This document shows, in pieces, positions 6,169 to 15,057 of a stretch of DNA of 20,406 nucleotides (position 1 is the stretch's first letter; each line of letters starts with the position of its first letter). The DNA lies in the NCBI GenBank assembly GCA_029880755.1, contig JAOUNW010000014.1, forward strand, positions 1-20,406, read 5' to 3'. The position numbers were made by a program, and so were the translations under genes. The stretch comes from Gammaproteobacteria bacterium. GTDB taxonomy: Bacteria > Pseudomonadota > Gammaproteobacteria > Acidiferrobacterales > SZUA-150. The notes beneath the pieces were generated by a model that saw only the letters and a list, made by a program, of their open reading frames with translations, ran no database searches and had not been told where the DNA came from.

Positions 6169-7578
6169 TTAAATCTCAAGGTAATCCAAAATACCTTCCG
6201 CCGCCTGGCGTCCTTCATGCACTGCTGTCACCACTAAATCAGATCCGCGCACCATATCCCCGCCTGCGAACACCTTGGGATTACTGCTTTGATATTTATA
6301 TTGCCCGGTTGCCGGTGCCAGCACCCTTTCACGATCATCCAGATTAATGCCTGCAGCGGTAACCCACTCTGGAGGATTAGGACGGAAACCGAATGCAATA
6401 ATGACATGATCCGCCTCGATAATCTCCTCGCTGCCCGGGATAACCTGGGGCGAACGCCTGCCCCGGGCATCGGGCGCACCCAGTTCAGTCTGAACCAGTT
6501 TGACGCCTTGCACTTTATCTAGCCCGACAATCTCTACCGGCTGCCGGTTCCAGAGAAAATTCACGCCCTCTTCCCTGGCATTGCCCACTTCCCTCTTTGA
6601 TCCCGGCATGTTTTCTTCGTCGCGCCTGTAAGCACAGGTCACTTTCGCGGCACCCTGGCGTATGGCGGTACGATTACAATCCATTGCTGTATCGCCACCG
6701 CCCAGAACAACCACGCGCTTTCCGGCCATATCAATAAAGGGCTCATCACCGGACATGCCCAGCAGCTTTCTGGTATTCGAGATTAAAAAAGGCAGGGCAT
6801 CATAGACGCCGGAGATAAACTCGCCGGGAAAACCGCCTTTCATAAATTGATAAGTGCCCATTCCCAGGAACACGGCATCATGCTCTTCCAGAATTTTGGC
6901 AAATGGAATGTCCTTGCCTATCTCCGTATTCAAAACAAATTGTATTCCCATATCTTCCATAATAGCCCGGCGCTGCCGCACAACCTCTTTTTCCAGCTTG
7001 AACGCAGGTATGCCAAATGTGAGCAGCCCACCGATCTCCGGGTAACGATCATAAACAATTGGCTGGACACCATTGCGTACCAGGATGTCGGCGCAACCCA
7101 ATCCGGCGGGCCCGGCTCCGATAACGGCGACCCTCTTATCGGTTTTTACCACGGAGGACAGATCTGGTTTCCAGCCCGCTTTAAAGGCCTCGTCGGTAAT
7201 ATACTTTTCGATGGCGCCTATAGTAACGGCACCAAAGCCATCCTGCAGTGTGCACGCGCCTTCACACAAACGGTCCTGAGGACAAACCCGACCGCATATT
7301 TCCGGCAGAGTGTTAGTTTGATTGGACAACTCGGCTGCCTGAATAAGGTTACCTTCAGCAACAAGCTGCAGCCAGTTGGGAATATAATTGTGTACCGGGC
7401 ACTTCCATTCGCAATAGGGATTCCCACAATGCAGGCAACGCCCGCCCTGAACAGCAGCCTGTCCAGCACTGAATTGGTTGTAGATTTCCCTGAACTCGGT
7501 AATGCGCTGCTCTGCAGGCACTTTTTCCGGATCAATGCGCGGGATCTCGACAAACTGCATGACATTATTTTTTGCCAT
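6169..7578 (-). CDS. gltD: Glutamate synthase (NADPH) small subunit
   Basis: This is the beta subunit of NADPH glutamate synthase, which takes electrons from NADPH through FAD and iron-sulfur clusters to the large subunit for glutamate formation. It has 469 residues, close to the 472 of E. coli GltD. The N-terminal iron-sulfur cysteines are C48, C51, C56 and C60 and then C95, C99, C105 and C109 (CGRVCPQDRLCEGAC). An FAD-binding GAGPAG lies at 154-159, and a second nucleotide-binding loop (VVVLGGGDTAMD) near residue 290 is for NADPH. The start ATG at 7578 overlaps the gltB stop by one base (TGATG), indicating translational coupling and equal stoichiometry. hemE follows on the same strand. Confidence 0.98.
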   Translation of the reverse strand: MAKNNVMQFVEIPRIDPEKVPAEQRITEFREIYNQFSAGQAAVQGGRCLHCGNPYCEWKCPVHNYIPNWLQLVAEGNLIQAAELSNQTNTLPEICGRVCPQDRLCEGACTLQDGFGAVTIGAIEKYITDEAFKAGWKPDLSSVVKTDKRVAVIGAGPAGLGCADILVRNGVQPIVYDRYPEIGGLLTFGIPAFKLEKEVVRQRRAIMEDMGIQFVLNTEIGKDIPFAKILEEHDAVFLGMGTYQFMKGGFPGEFISGVYDALPFLISNTRKLLGMSGDEPFIDMAGKRVVVLGGGDTAMDCNRTAIRQGAAKVTCAYRRDEENMPGSKREVGNAREEGVNFLWNRQPVEIVGLDKVQGVKLVQTELGAPDARGRRSPQVIPGSEEIIEADHVIIAFGFRPNPPEWVTAAGINLDDRERVLAPATGQYKYQSSNPKVFAGGDMVRGSDLVVTAVHEGRQAAEGILDYLEI

Positions 7579-10500
7579 CAGGCCGCTTCCTGCCTCAGAG
7601 TCGAAAGCAAGGTCGCCATATCCGCTGCCTTCGGCTTGATCAGCCAGAACCTGCCAATCATATCGTCAAAGTTATCGAGTATATGGCGCGCCCAAGAGCT
7701 GCCGGTCTCGTCGATGAATTCAGATATAGTAGCGCGCAAGTAGTTACGGTAAGGCTCGGTGTTTTCCGTAGTGATTCGTTGGGCATCGACATCAGCGTTA
7801 TGTTTGTCGACAAAACTGTTATCCAGATCCAATACAAAGGCGAAGCCGCCGGTCATGCCCGCACCAAAGTTCAGACCGGTTGAACCCAGAACCGTGACAA
7901 CGCCGCCAGTCATGTATTCACAGCCATGGTCCCCAACACCCTCCACCACGGCTATGGCGCCGGAGTTACGCACGGCAAAACGTTCTCCGGCAGTACCTGA
8001 GGCAAGCAACTTACCACCGGTGGCGCCGTACAAACAGGTGTTGCCAATAATAGTAGTTTCCTGGCTCTCAAATGTGCAGCTCCTCGGAGGACGAATCACC
8101 AACTTACCTCCAGCCATACCTTTTCCCACATAGTCATTGGCATCACCCTCGAGGTATAGATGCAATCCGCCGGCATTCCATACGCCAAAGCTTTGTCCGG
8201 CAGTACCCGTCAGACGAATTACAAGAGGACTGGCCTCCAAACCCTTATTGCCATAGCGCCTGGCTATTTCACCGGACAACCTGGCGCCAATAGAACGATT
8301 GGTATTGCGTACTTCATAGGAAAATTCACCACCGGCTTTCTTCTCAATCGCCGGCAACATATCCGCCACCATTTGTTCAGCGAGCTCACCTTTATCAAAG
8401 GGCTCATTTCTATTTTCGACGCAGAAACGCGGCTTGTCCTTGGCAACACCACCGTCATCCAGAATGGGTCGCAGGTCCAGACCTTTTTGTTTGCTGGTAT
8501 GACCAGGCAATATTTCCAACAAATCGGTGCGACCGATGAGCTCATCCAGACTGCACACACCCAATTTGGCCATCCACTCCCGTGTCTCCTGGGCCATGAA
8601 GCGAAAATAATTCATGACCATTTCAGGTAATCCTTTGAAATGACGCTCGCGCAGAATTTCGTTCTGCGTGGCAACACCGGTAGCGCAATTATTAAGATGA
8701 CAAATACGCAAGTACTTACAACCCAGCGCAATCATGGGGCCGGTACCAAAACCGAAACTCTCCGCCCCCAAAATAGCAGCCTTGATAACATCAAGACCGG
8801 TCTTGAGTCCGCCATCGGTTTGCAGTCTTACCTTTCCTCTTAAATTATTAGCGCGCAACACCTGGTGGGTTTCTGTTAAACCCAGCTCCCAGGGGCTGCC
8901 AGCATATTTCACTGATGTCAGTGGACTGGCGCCGGTACCACCGTCATAACCTGATATGGTGATCAAATCCGCATAGGCCTTGGCCACACCGGCGGCGATA
9001 GTCCCTACGCCTGGCTCCGATACCAGCTTGACCGATACCAGCGCATCAGGGTTGACCTGTTTCAAATCGAAAATCAGCTGGGCCAGATCTTCAATAGAAT
9101 AAATATCATGGTGCGGGGGCGGTGAAATCAGGGCCACGCCGGGGTTGCTATAACGCAGTCTGGCAATAAGTTCGTTCACCTTGTCACCAGGTAGCTGACC
9201 ACCTTCACCTGGTTTTGCGCCCTGGGCGATTTTTATTTGCAGCACTTCGGCATTAACCAGATAGTGTGGCGTGACGCCGAAGCGGCCCGAGGCCACTTGC
9301 TTAATTTTTGAACGTTTTTCCGTACCATAGCGCGCAGGGTCTTCACCACCTTCTCCGGAATTGGATCGGCCGCCAAGACGATTCATGGCGATGGCCAACG
9401 CCTCATGGGCTTCCGGTGACAGCGCCCCCAACGACATTGCTGCGGTATCAAATCGTGGTGTAATGGCCTCCACCGGCTCTACCTTATCGAGAGGCACGGG
9501 CTTAATGTCCTTTCGTGGTATTAGTAAGTCGCGCAACACAGCGACGGGCCGATTATTAACAATAGCGGCAAACTGCAGATATTTTTCATAGTCGCCTGTT
9601 TGCACGGCTGCCTGAAAGGTCTGAACCACATCAGGGTTATAGGCATGATATTCGCCGCCGTGGATATATTTTAAAACGCCGCCCTGCTTGATTGTCTTAC
9701 GCTCACTCCAGGCAGTCCAGGCAATAGCCAGGCTTTCATCCTTAAGATCAGCAAAACCCGCCCCCTGCAGACGGCTGGTGGTCCCCTTAAAACACAAATC
9801 AACCACTTCTTTCTTGAGTCCGACAATCTCAAATAACTGGGCGCCGCGATAACTGGCGATTGCCGATATACCCATCTTTGAAATAATTTTGTACAGACCT
9901 TTATTGATGCCTTTACGGAAGTTCTCCAGCGACTTAACTGCTTTATCTTGAACACATTCGCCGGTACGTACCAGATCACACAAACAATCGTAGGCGAGAT
10001 AAGGATAAATTGCGGTTGCGCCATAACCGATCAGGCAAGCGAAGTGGTGCGGATCTCTTGCTGTACCTGTTTCCACAACAATATTGGCATCACAACGCAG
10101 GCCCTCTCGTATCAGACTATGATGAACCGCGCCAGTTGCGAGCAGCGCATGCACAGGCACCTTACCCTTCTCTATATTCCGATCCGACAATACTAAAATG
10201 GTCTTGCCATCTTTAATTGCTGTAACTGCCTGGGCGCTAATGGATTTTACTGCCTGCTCCAGAGATAAATCTTCAGGATAGTTCAGATCAATAACATGGT
10301 GAGCACAAGGCTCGCCCATGGACAACAATTGGTGAAACTTGCTGGTGGATAACACGGGCGAATTGACGATGATACGAGCAGCGTGCTCTGGCGACTCATC
10401 AAAAAGATTCAGCTCTTTACCAAAGCAGGTCTCCAGTGACATCACGATTTGCTCGCGCAAGGGATCAATAGGTGGGTTAGTTACCTGAGCAAACTGCTGC

Positions 10501-12044
10501 CGGAAGTAATCATAAAGTGGACGTTCTTGAGTAGAAAGCACAGCAAACGGTGAATCGTCACCCATGGAGCCCACCGCCTCCTGACCTGCCTCAGCAAGCA
10601 CACGCAGCACCTGATCTCTCTCCTCGAAAGTGACCAAAAACATCTTTTCGTATGCCTGAAGTTTGGCCTTATCCATGGCAACACTACATGACTCTTCTTC
10701 ATGCAGTCTGGATTCGATCCTGACGGCGTGGGACTTCAGCCAGACCCGATAGGGCTGGCGTTTTTTCAGGGCATCATCAATATCACCAGGCAATAATAAT
10801 TTGCCGGTCTGGGTATCAGCAGCGATCATTTGCCCCGGCTTCAATCTACCTTTGATAACGACATCTTCCGGCTGATAATTGTAAACGCCGATTTCCGACG
10901 CCAAAGTAATATGGCGATCTTTAGTAATCACATATCGCGCGGGACGCAAACCGTTGCGATCCATAACGCAAGCGGCGTAACGACCATCAGTTAACACAAT
11001 ACCCGCGGGGCCATCCCAGGGCTCCATATGCATGGAGTGATATTCATAAAAAGCCTTTAACTCGGAGTCCATAGACTCCACGTTTTGCCAAGCCGGCGGA
11101 ATCAACAAACGCATGGCACGGAAAATATCCATGCCGCCGGCCAACAAGCCCTCAAGCATGTTATCCAAACTACTGGAATCAGAACCTTCCATAGACACCA
11201 AAGGACGAACATCATCCATATTAGGTATCAGGGGGGTCTTGAATTTATGTGCCCTGGCAACAGACCAATTCCGGTTACCCTGAACAGTATTGATTTCTCC
11301 GTTATGCGCCAAAAAGCGAAACGGTTGCGCCAAACGCCATTGCGGCCATGTATTGGTGGAAAATCGCTGATGAAACACTGCTAATGACGTTTCCAGGCGA
11401 TTATCATTAAGATCAGCATAAAATACCGGCATATAGGCCGGCATCACTAATCCCTTATAGGAAATTACGCGTTCCGACAGGCTGGCGACATAAAATACTT
11501 GATCATCAGCTTCCAGTTTTTTCTCACTTTGGCGACGTGCGATATATAAACGACGCTCAAATACTTCTGAGCTCATGTCTGCTGGTGCATTCACGAATAT
11601 CTGCGCTATGGCAGGCAGGGTCTTCTTGGCCTCCTCTCCCAATGCCGAGGCATCTATGGGAACAGCGCGCCACCCCAGGGGGTGTAGCCCTTGTTGCCCT
11701 AGCGCATCTTCCAGAACTGTCTTGGCAGTATCAGAACTCTTGTTGTCCTGATTCAAAAAAACCATGCCCACCGCATACAAAGGCGCCAGCTCCCAACCAT
11801 TTTCCTTGGCAAGCTCCCGGAAAAAACGATCCGGTTTTTTTAATAATACCCCGCAGCCGTCACCGGTCTTGCCATCAGCAGCGATGGCGCCACGATGCGT
11901 CAGACGGGCCAGGGCATGAATAGCGGTTTCGATTACCCAGTGGCTGGCCTTTCCGTCCATCTGGGCAATGAGACCAAAACCACAGTTATCCTTTTCAAAG
12001 GAAGGGTGGTAAAGACCTCCTGTTATTGAGTCTTGAGCAGTCAC
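7578..12044 (-). CDS. gltB: Glutamate synthase (NADPH) large subunit
   Basis: GltB forms two glutamates from glutamine and 2-oxoglutarate. It has 1488 residues. A 20-residue propeptide precedes C21 (DNCGFGL), the expected N-terminal nucleophile of the class II amidotransferase domain (21 to about 430). A central domain (about 480-770) is followed by the FMN-binding synthase domain (about 830-1200), with SGYDGGTGASP and the 3Fe-4S cysteines C1109, C1115 and C1120 (CKYLRICHLNNC). The C-terminal GXGXG domain follows, with repeats such as YGATGGKLLASG and GAGMTGGFAFVLD. The start is GTG at 12044, supported by AGGA (12051-12054) six bases upstream and by the correct propeptide position. A good promoter lies about 80 bases upstream, so gltBD probably has its own transcript despite following dgt. 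Confidence 0.98.
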   Translation of the reverse strand: MTAQDSITGGLYHPSFEKDNCGFGLIAQMDGKASHWVIETAIHALARLTHRGAIAADGKTGDGCGVLLKKPDRFFRELAKENGWELAPLYAVGMVFLNQDNKSSDTAKTVLEDALGQQGLHPLGWRAVPIDASALGEEAKKTLPAIAQIFVNAPADMSSEVFERRLYIARRQSEKKLEADDQVFYVASLSERVISYKGLVMPAYMPVFYADLNDNRLETSLAVFHQRFSTNTWPQWRLAQPFRFLAHNGEINTVQGNRNWSVARAHKFKTPLIPNMDDVRPLVSMEGSDSSSLDNMLEGLLAGGMDIFRAMRLLIPPAWQNVESMDSELKAFYEYHSMHMEPWDGPAGIVLTDGRYAACVMDRNGLRPARYVITKDRHITLASEIGVYNYQPEDVVIKGRLKPGQMIAADTQTGKLLLPGDIDDALKKRQPYRVWLKSHAVRIESRLHEEESCSVAMDKAKLQAYEKMFLVTFEERDQVLRVLAEAGQEAVGSMGDDSPFAVLSTQERPLYDYFRQQFAQVTNPPIDPLREQIVMSLETCFGKELNLFDESPEHAARIIVNSPVLSTSKFHQLLSMGEPCAHHVIDLNYPEDLSLEQAVKSISAQAVTAIKDGKTILVLSDRNIEKGKVPVHALLATGAVHHSLIREGLRCDANIVVETGTARDPHHFACLIGYGATAIYPYLAYDCLCDLVRTGECVQDKAVKSLENFRKGINKGLYKIISKMGISAIASYRGAQLFEIVGLKKEVVDLCFKGTTSRLQGAGFADLKDESLAIAWTAWSERKTIKQGGVLKYIHGGEYHAYNPDVVQTFQAAVQTGDYEKYLQFAAIVNNRPVAVLRDLLIPRKDIKPVPLDKVEPVEAITPRFDTAAMSLGALSPEAHEALAIAMNRLGGRSNSGEGGEDPARYGTEKRSKIKQVASGRFGVTPHYLVNAEVLQIKIAQGAKPGEGGQLPGDKVNELIARLRYSNPGVALISPPPHHDIYSIEDLAQLIFDLKQVNPDALVSVKLVSEPGVGTIAAGVAKAYADLITISGYDGGTGASPLTSVKYAGSPWELGLTETHQVLRANNLRGKVRLQTDGGLKTGLDVIKAAILGAESFGFGTGPMIALGCKYLRICHLNNCATGVATQNEILRERHFKGLPEMVMNYFRFMAQETREWMAKLGVCSLDELIGRTDLLEILPGHTSKQKGLDLRPILDDGGVAKDKPRFCVENRNEPFDKGELAEQMVADMLPAIEKKAGGEFSYEVRNTNRSIGARLSGEIARRYGNKGLEASPLVIRLTGTAGQSFGVWNAGGLHLYLEGDANDYVGKGMAGGKLVIRPPRSCTFESQETTIIGNTCLYGATGGKLLASGTAGERFAVRNSGAIAVVEGVGDHGCEYMTGGVVTVLGSTGLNFGAGMTGGFAFVLDLDNSFVDKHNADVDAQRITTENTEPYRNYLRATISEFIDETGSSWARHILDNFDDMIGRFWLIKPKAADMATLLSTLRQEAA

Positions 12045-12129
12045 TGTTATTCCTGATTTATATGTCCGCGAATCCTGATCCCCATTATTTCCAGGCCTTT
12101 ACCGACCTGCAGCCGGCAAAGGGCGCAAA

Positions 12130-12158
12130 AGTATACAGTTGCAGCGTGGGCGGTTCAA
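12130..12158 (-). promoter_or_regulatory. Sigma70-type promoter of gltB
   Basis: On the minus strand TTGAAC (12153-12158), a 17-base spacer and TATACT (12130-12135) form a near-consensus promoter in the 180-base gap between dgt and gltB. It predicts a start near 12123 and a leader of about 80 bases. Just before it, CGGA-T-run-TCCG (about 12177-12190) could help end the upstream transcript but is a weak stem. Confidence 0.75.
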
Positions 12159-12224
12159 TGGATCGGGAAAAGAATTCGGAAAAAAATCCGCTTACTTTCA
12201 GAGAGATACGATCAGGCGTTGAAA

Positions 12225-13376
12225 TCAGGTGGGTGTTGAGGGGGAAAAAAGGCGTTCATGCTCGCCAATAGCATAGCGATCTGTCATACCAGCGATGTAG
12301 TCTGCAGTCACCCTAGCGACCTGCCCGGACTGGGCGGGACCGCCATTGGCATCAATTTTTTGCTGGTACTGTGGGGGCATTAATCCATGATCCTCGGTAA
12401 AGGCCCGGAATAACTGCTCGATAATTCGAGCAGACTTAACTGTCATCCGACGCACCCGGTAATGGTGATACAGATGTTTTCTCAAAAACTGTTTAAGCTC
12501 CAGCGTGCTTGTTCTCATCGCTTCGCTATAGGCAACCAGTGCTGATTTTTGATCCCTGACATCATCAATTTTCATGACGTTGGCGTCAGCAATATTTTTT
12601 TGACTGGTTTCGATAAGATCAACCACCATAACGTTTATCATACGGCGTATAGTTTCGTGAACACATCGGCGTTGATCAAGATTTGAATATTGCCTGCTTA
12701 CTATTTCGTACTGGCGAGCAAATAAATCTATCTGTTGCAACTGGGTAATTTCTATTAAACCATAGCGCAGGCCATCGTCCACATCATGGTTGTTATAGGC
12801 AATTTCGTCCGCCAGATTGGCTAGCTGTGCTTCCAGGCTCGGCTGTTTCTTTTGCAAAAAGCGCTGACCCAGCTCACCCATATCTCTGGCATTCTTGTGC
12901 GAACAATGCTTCAGTATGCCCTCGCGGGTCTCGAACGTCAGATTCAGGCCGGGAAACTCTGCATACCGTTCTTCCAATAAATCCACAACCCGCAAGGACT
13001 GGAGGTTGTGCTCAAAACCACCAAACTCGCTCATACATTTGTTCAACGCGTCCTGCCCGGCATGACCAAACGGCGTGTGACCCAGGTCATGCGCCAGGGC
13101 GATTGCCTCCACCAGATCTTCATTAAGCTTAAGAGCGCGCGCGATAGACCGGCCAATCTGTGCGACTTCTATAGAATGCGTCAGGCGCGTACGAAACAGG
13201 TCGCCCTCGTGATTCACAAATACCTGGGTTTTATATTCCAGGCGACGGAAAGCAGCGCTATGAATAATTCGATCCCGATCACGCTGGTATTGACTACGGT
13301 AGGAAGGATCCGGTTCCCCGTGCAAGCGACCGCGGGATGTTTTATCACAGGCAGCACAGGGAAGCAGCTCCATCAT
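12225..13376 (-). CDS. dgt: dGTP triphosphohydrolase-like HD-domain protein
   Basis: The 383-residue protein belongs to the deoxyguanosinetriphosphate triphosphohydrolase-like group, which splits dNTPs to deoxynucleoside and triphosphate. Metal ligands of the HD fold are H67 (RLTHSIEVAQ), H96 and D97 (LAHDLGHTPFGH) and D190 (NLADEIAYNNHDVDDG). It is shorter than E. coli Dgt (about 505 residues), as is usual for the shorter dGTPase-like proteins, so exact substrate preference is uncertain. The N-terminal 20 residues contain two cysteines (CAAC) and are poorly conserved. The start ATG at 13376 overlaps the aroB stop (TAATG); a second ATG follows immediately. In Pseudomonas the position after aroB is held by the SPOR-domain gene damX, whereas an aroB-dgt-gltB order is familiar from Betaproteobacteria. 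Confidence 0.93.
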   Translation of the reverse strand: MMELLPCAACDKTSRGRLHGEPDPSYRSQYQRDRDRIIHSAAFRRLEYKTQVFVNHEGDLFRTRLTHSIEVAQIGRSIARALKLNEDLVEAIALAHDLGHTPFGHAGQDALNKCMSEFGGFEHNLQSLRVVDLLEERYAEFPGLNLTFETREGILKHCSHKNARDMGELGQRFLQKKQPSLEAQLANLADEIAYNNHDVDDGLRYGLIEITQLQQIDLFARQYEIVSRQYSNLDQRRCVHETIRRMINVMVVDLIETSQKNIADANVMKIDDVRDQKSALVAYSEAMRTSTLELKQFLRKHLYHHYRVRRMTVKSARIIEQLFRAFTEDHGLMPPQYQQKIDANGGPAQSGQVARVTADYIAGMTDRYAIGEHERLFSPSTPT

Positions 13377-14455
13377 TATTCCCGCATTGCTTCCAGCGTC
13401 GCCGACAGGTCAGCATCCGAAAACTTGCTGGTCACGACTGCCTTACCGAGGGCTTCCAGCAAAACCAGATTTATCTTGCCGGCAGTTGCCTTTTTGTCCA
13501 CTGACATCAGCTCTCTCATTTGCATACCGGACAATTTCTTGGGGGCGCGAACAGGTAACCTCGCCTTCTTGATTAGTGTCTCAATTCTCCAGCAATCGTT
13601 GTCAGACAGAAACCCCATACGCCTGGACAGATCCGCCGCCATCACCATGCCCGTAGCCACCGCTTCGCCATGCAACCACACGCCATAACCCATGCCGGTT
13701 TCAATGGCATGACCAAAAGTGTGACCCAGATTCAACAAGGCTCTGGCACCGGTCTCTCTTTCATCCTCAGCCACTACCTCGGCTTTGTGTTTACACGACT
13801 GGTAAATTGCCTCCGTAACAATACTGCTGTCGCGCGCCAACAACCCTTCCATATTTGTTTCCAGCCAAGCGAAAAAATCACTGTCGCGAATTAAACCGTA
13901 TTTAACAACTTCTGCAATGCCGGCAGAAAGCTCTCTGTCGGGCAAAGTTTTTAGTGTATTTGTATCGATCAATACACATTGGGGCTGATAAAACGCACCG
14001 ATCATATTTTTTCCCAGCGGATGGTTAACGCCTGTTTTTCCCCCGACTGAAGAGTCTACCTGCGCCAGTAAGGTAGTTGGAATCTGTATGAAAGGCACAC
14101 CGCGCATATAACATGCCGCAGCGAATCCGGTCATATCGCCGATTACCCCGCCACCCAATGCGATAAGCGTGGTTTGTCTATCACAGCGAGCACCGAGAAG
14201 ATCACTAAATATGTGATTAAGGTATTCCAGATTCTTGTATTTTTCCCCATCGGGTAAAATTATGGAGAGCGGGTTATGTTTATTGAGCAACCTTAACACT
14301 GCATCCAAATACAATGGTGCTATTGTATCATTGGTAACAACAGCTACACGCGATCCTTTTATGTGCGCAGTTAATAATTCACTGTTTTGTAATATTCCGG
14401 CACCTATGTGTATGGGATAACTGCGTAATCCGAGATCCAGGTTCAGAGTCTTCAT
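13376..14455 (-). CDS. aroB: 3-dehydroquinate synthase
   Basis: AroB converts DAHP to 3-dehydroquinate, the second step of the shikimate pathway, using NAD and a divalent metal. It has 359 residues, the normal family length. The nucleotide-binding segment GGGVIGDMTGFAAACYMRG (101-119) is followed by PTTLLAQVDSSVGGKTGVNH (126-145). The metal ligands are E182 (AEVVKYG), H245 (LGHTFGHA) and H262 (LHGEAV). The start ATG at 14455 overlaps the aroK stop as ATGA, so translation is probably coupled. The pilQ-aroK-aroB order is widespread in Gamma- and Betaproteobacteria. Confidence 0.98.
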   Translation of the reverse strand: MKTLNLDLGLRSYPIHIGAGILQNSELLTAHIKGSRVAVVTNDTIAPLYLDAVLRLLNKHNPLSIILPDGEKYKNLEYLNHIFSDLLGARCDRQTTLIALGGGVIGDMTGFAAACYMRGVPFIQIPTTLLAQVDSSVGGKTGVNHPLGKNMIGAFYQPQCVLIDTNTLKTLPDRELSAGIAEVVKYGLIRDSDFFAWLETNMEGLLARDSSIVTEAIYQSCKHKAEVVAEDERETGARALLNLGHTFGHAIETGMGYGVWLHGEAVATGMVMAADLSRRMGFLSDNDCWRIETLIKKARLPVRAPKKLSGMQMRELMSVDKKATAGKINLVLLEALGKAVVTSKFSDADLSATLEAMRE

Positions 14456-14979
14456 AATGTATCCAGCGCCTCTACCTTGTTTATTATTTCTTTTGCTACT
14501 GTAGCGGGAGCACGGTTATCGGTGTCAACAATAAGATCCGCCTCATCAGTATAAATCGGCCCACGAACAGCCAACAGATCTTCAATGGTCTGCCTCTTAT
14601 CTCCATTCTGTAGCAATGGACGTTTTCTGTCATTCCGGGTTCTTTCAACCAGCGTATCAATACTTGCACGCAAATAGACAACGAAGCCCCTGGTACGAAG
14701 GATCTTCCTGTTTGCTTCCGAAAGGATAGCGCCTCCCCCTGTAGCCAATACAATATTGTTCTTCTGTGTCAGCTCATCCAACAGCTCGGATTCTCTTTTT
14801 CGGAACCCGGGCTCTCCCTCAATTTCAAATATTATAGAAATGCTGACACCGGTTCGTTTTTCCAGCTCATGGTCCAAATCGATAAACTCTTTTTTGAACT
14901 GAGAGGCTAATTGACGCCCGATAGTGGATTTACCCACACCCATGGGACCGATTAAATAGATATTTTCTGGGCTATTCAT
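14452..14979 (-). CDS. aroK: Shikimate kinase
   Basis: AroK phosphorylates shikimate with ATP in the cytoplasm. With the ATG at 14979 it has 175 residues, near the 173 of E. coli AroK. The P-loop GPMGVGKST is at 11-19, shikimate-binding D36 lies in FIDLDHELEKRTG, R60 is in GFRKRE, GGGA is at 81-84, and the lid region contains RNDRKRPLL. A longer reading from a TTG at 15006 adds nine residues, but that codon lies at the edge of a perfect hairpin and has no ribosome-binding site, so I prefer the ATG. The ATG also lacks a clear Shine-Dalgarno sequence (CATATCTTTTCC precedes it), so expression may depend on coupling or on the hairpin. Confidence 0.96.
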   Translation of the reverse strand: MNSPENIYLIGPMGVGKSTIGRQLASQFKKEFIDLDHELEKRTGVSISIIFEIEGEPGFRKRESELLDELTQKNNIVLATGGGAILSEANRKILRTRGFVVYLRASIDTLVERTRNDRKRPLLQNGDKRQTIEDLLAVRGPIYTDEADLIVDTDNRAPATVAKEIINKVEALDTL

Positions 14980-14991
14980 GGAAAAGATATG

Positions 14992-15027
14992 CCAGTATCC
15001 CGGCAATAAATCAAGCCGGGATACTGG
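14992..15027. repeat. Perfect 13-bp hairpin between pilQ and aroK
   Basis: CCAGTATCCCGGC (14992-15004) pairs exactly with 15015-15027 around a 10-base AT-rich loop. In pilQ-aroK mRNA the hairpin begins about 30 bases after the pilQ stop and ends 12 bases before the aroK ATG. It is followed by CATATCTTTTCC, a poor T-tract. It could be a partial terminator, an RNA-processing or stabilising element that separates pil from aro expression, or a control on aroK translation. Confidence 0.8.
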
Positions 15028-15057
15028 TACACGGAAAGAATCTCTCTAGTGTCGCCG

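Noticed and set aside
6847..7743. Plus-strand open frame of 298 codons opposite gltD and the end of gltB
   Set aside because: It lies antisense to the well-conserved gltD, has no family features or ribosome-binding site, and is explained by codon bias of the sense strand.
13008..13688. Plus-strand open frame of 226 codons opposite dgt and aroB
   Set aside because: It is antisense to two clearly identified genes and its translation looks like no protein family.
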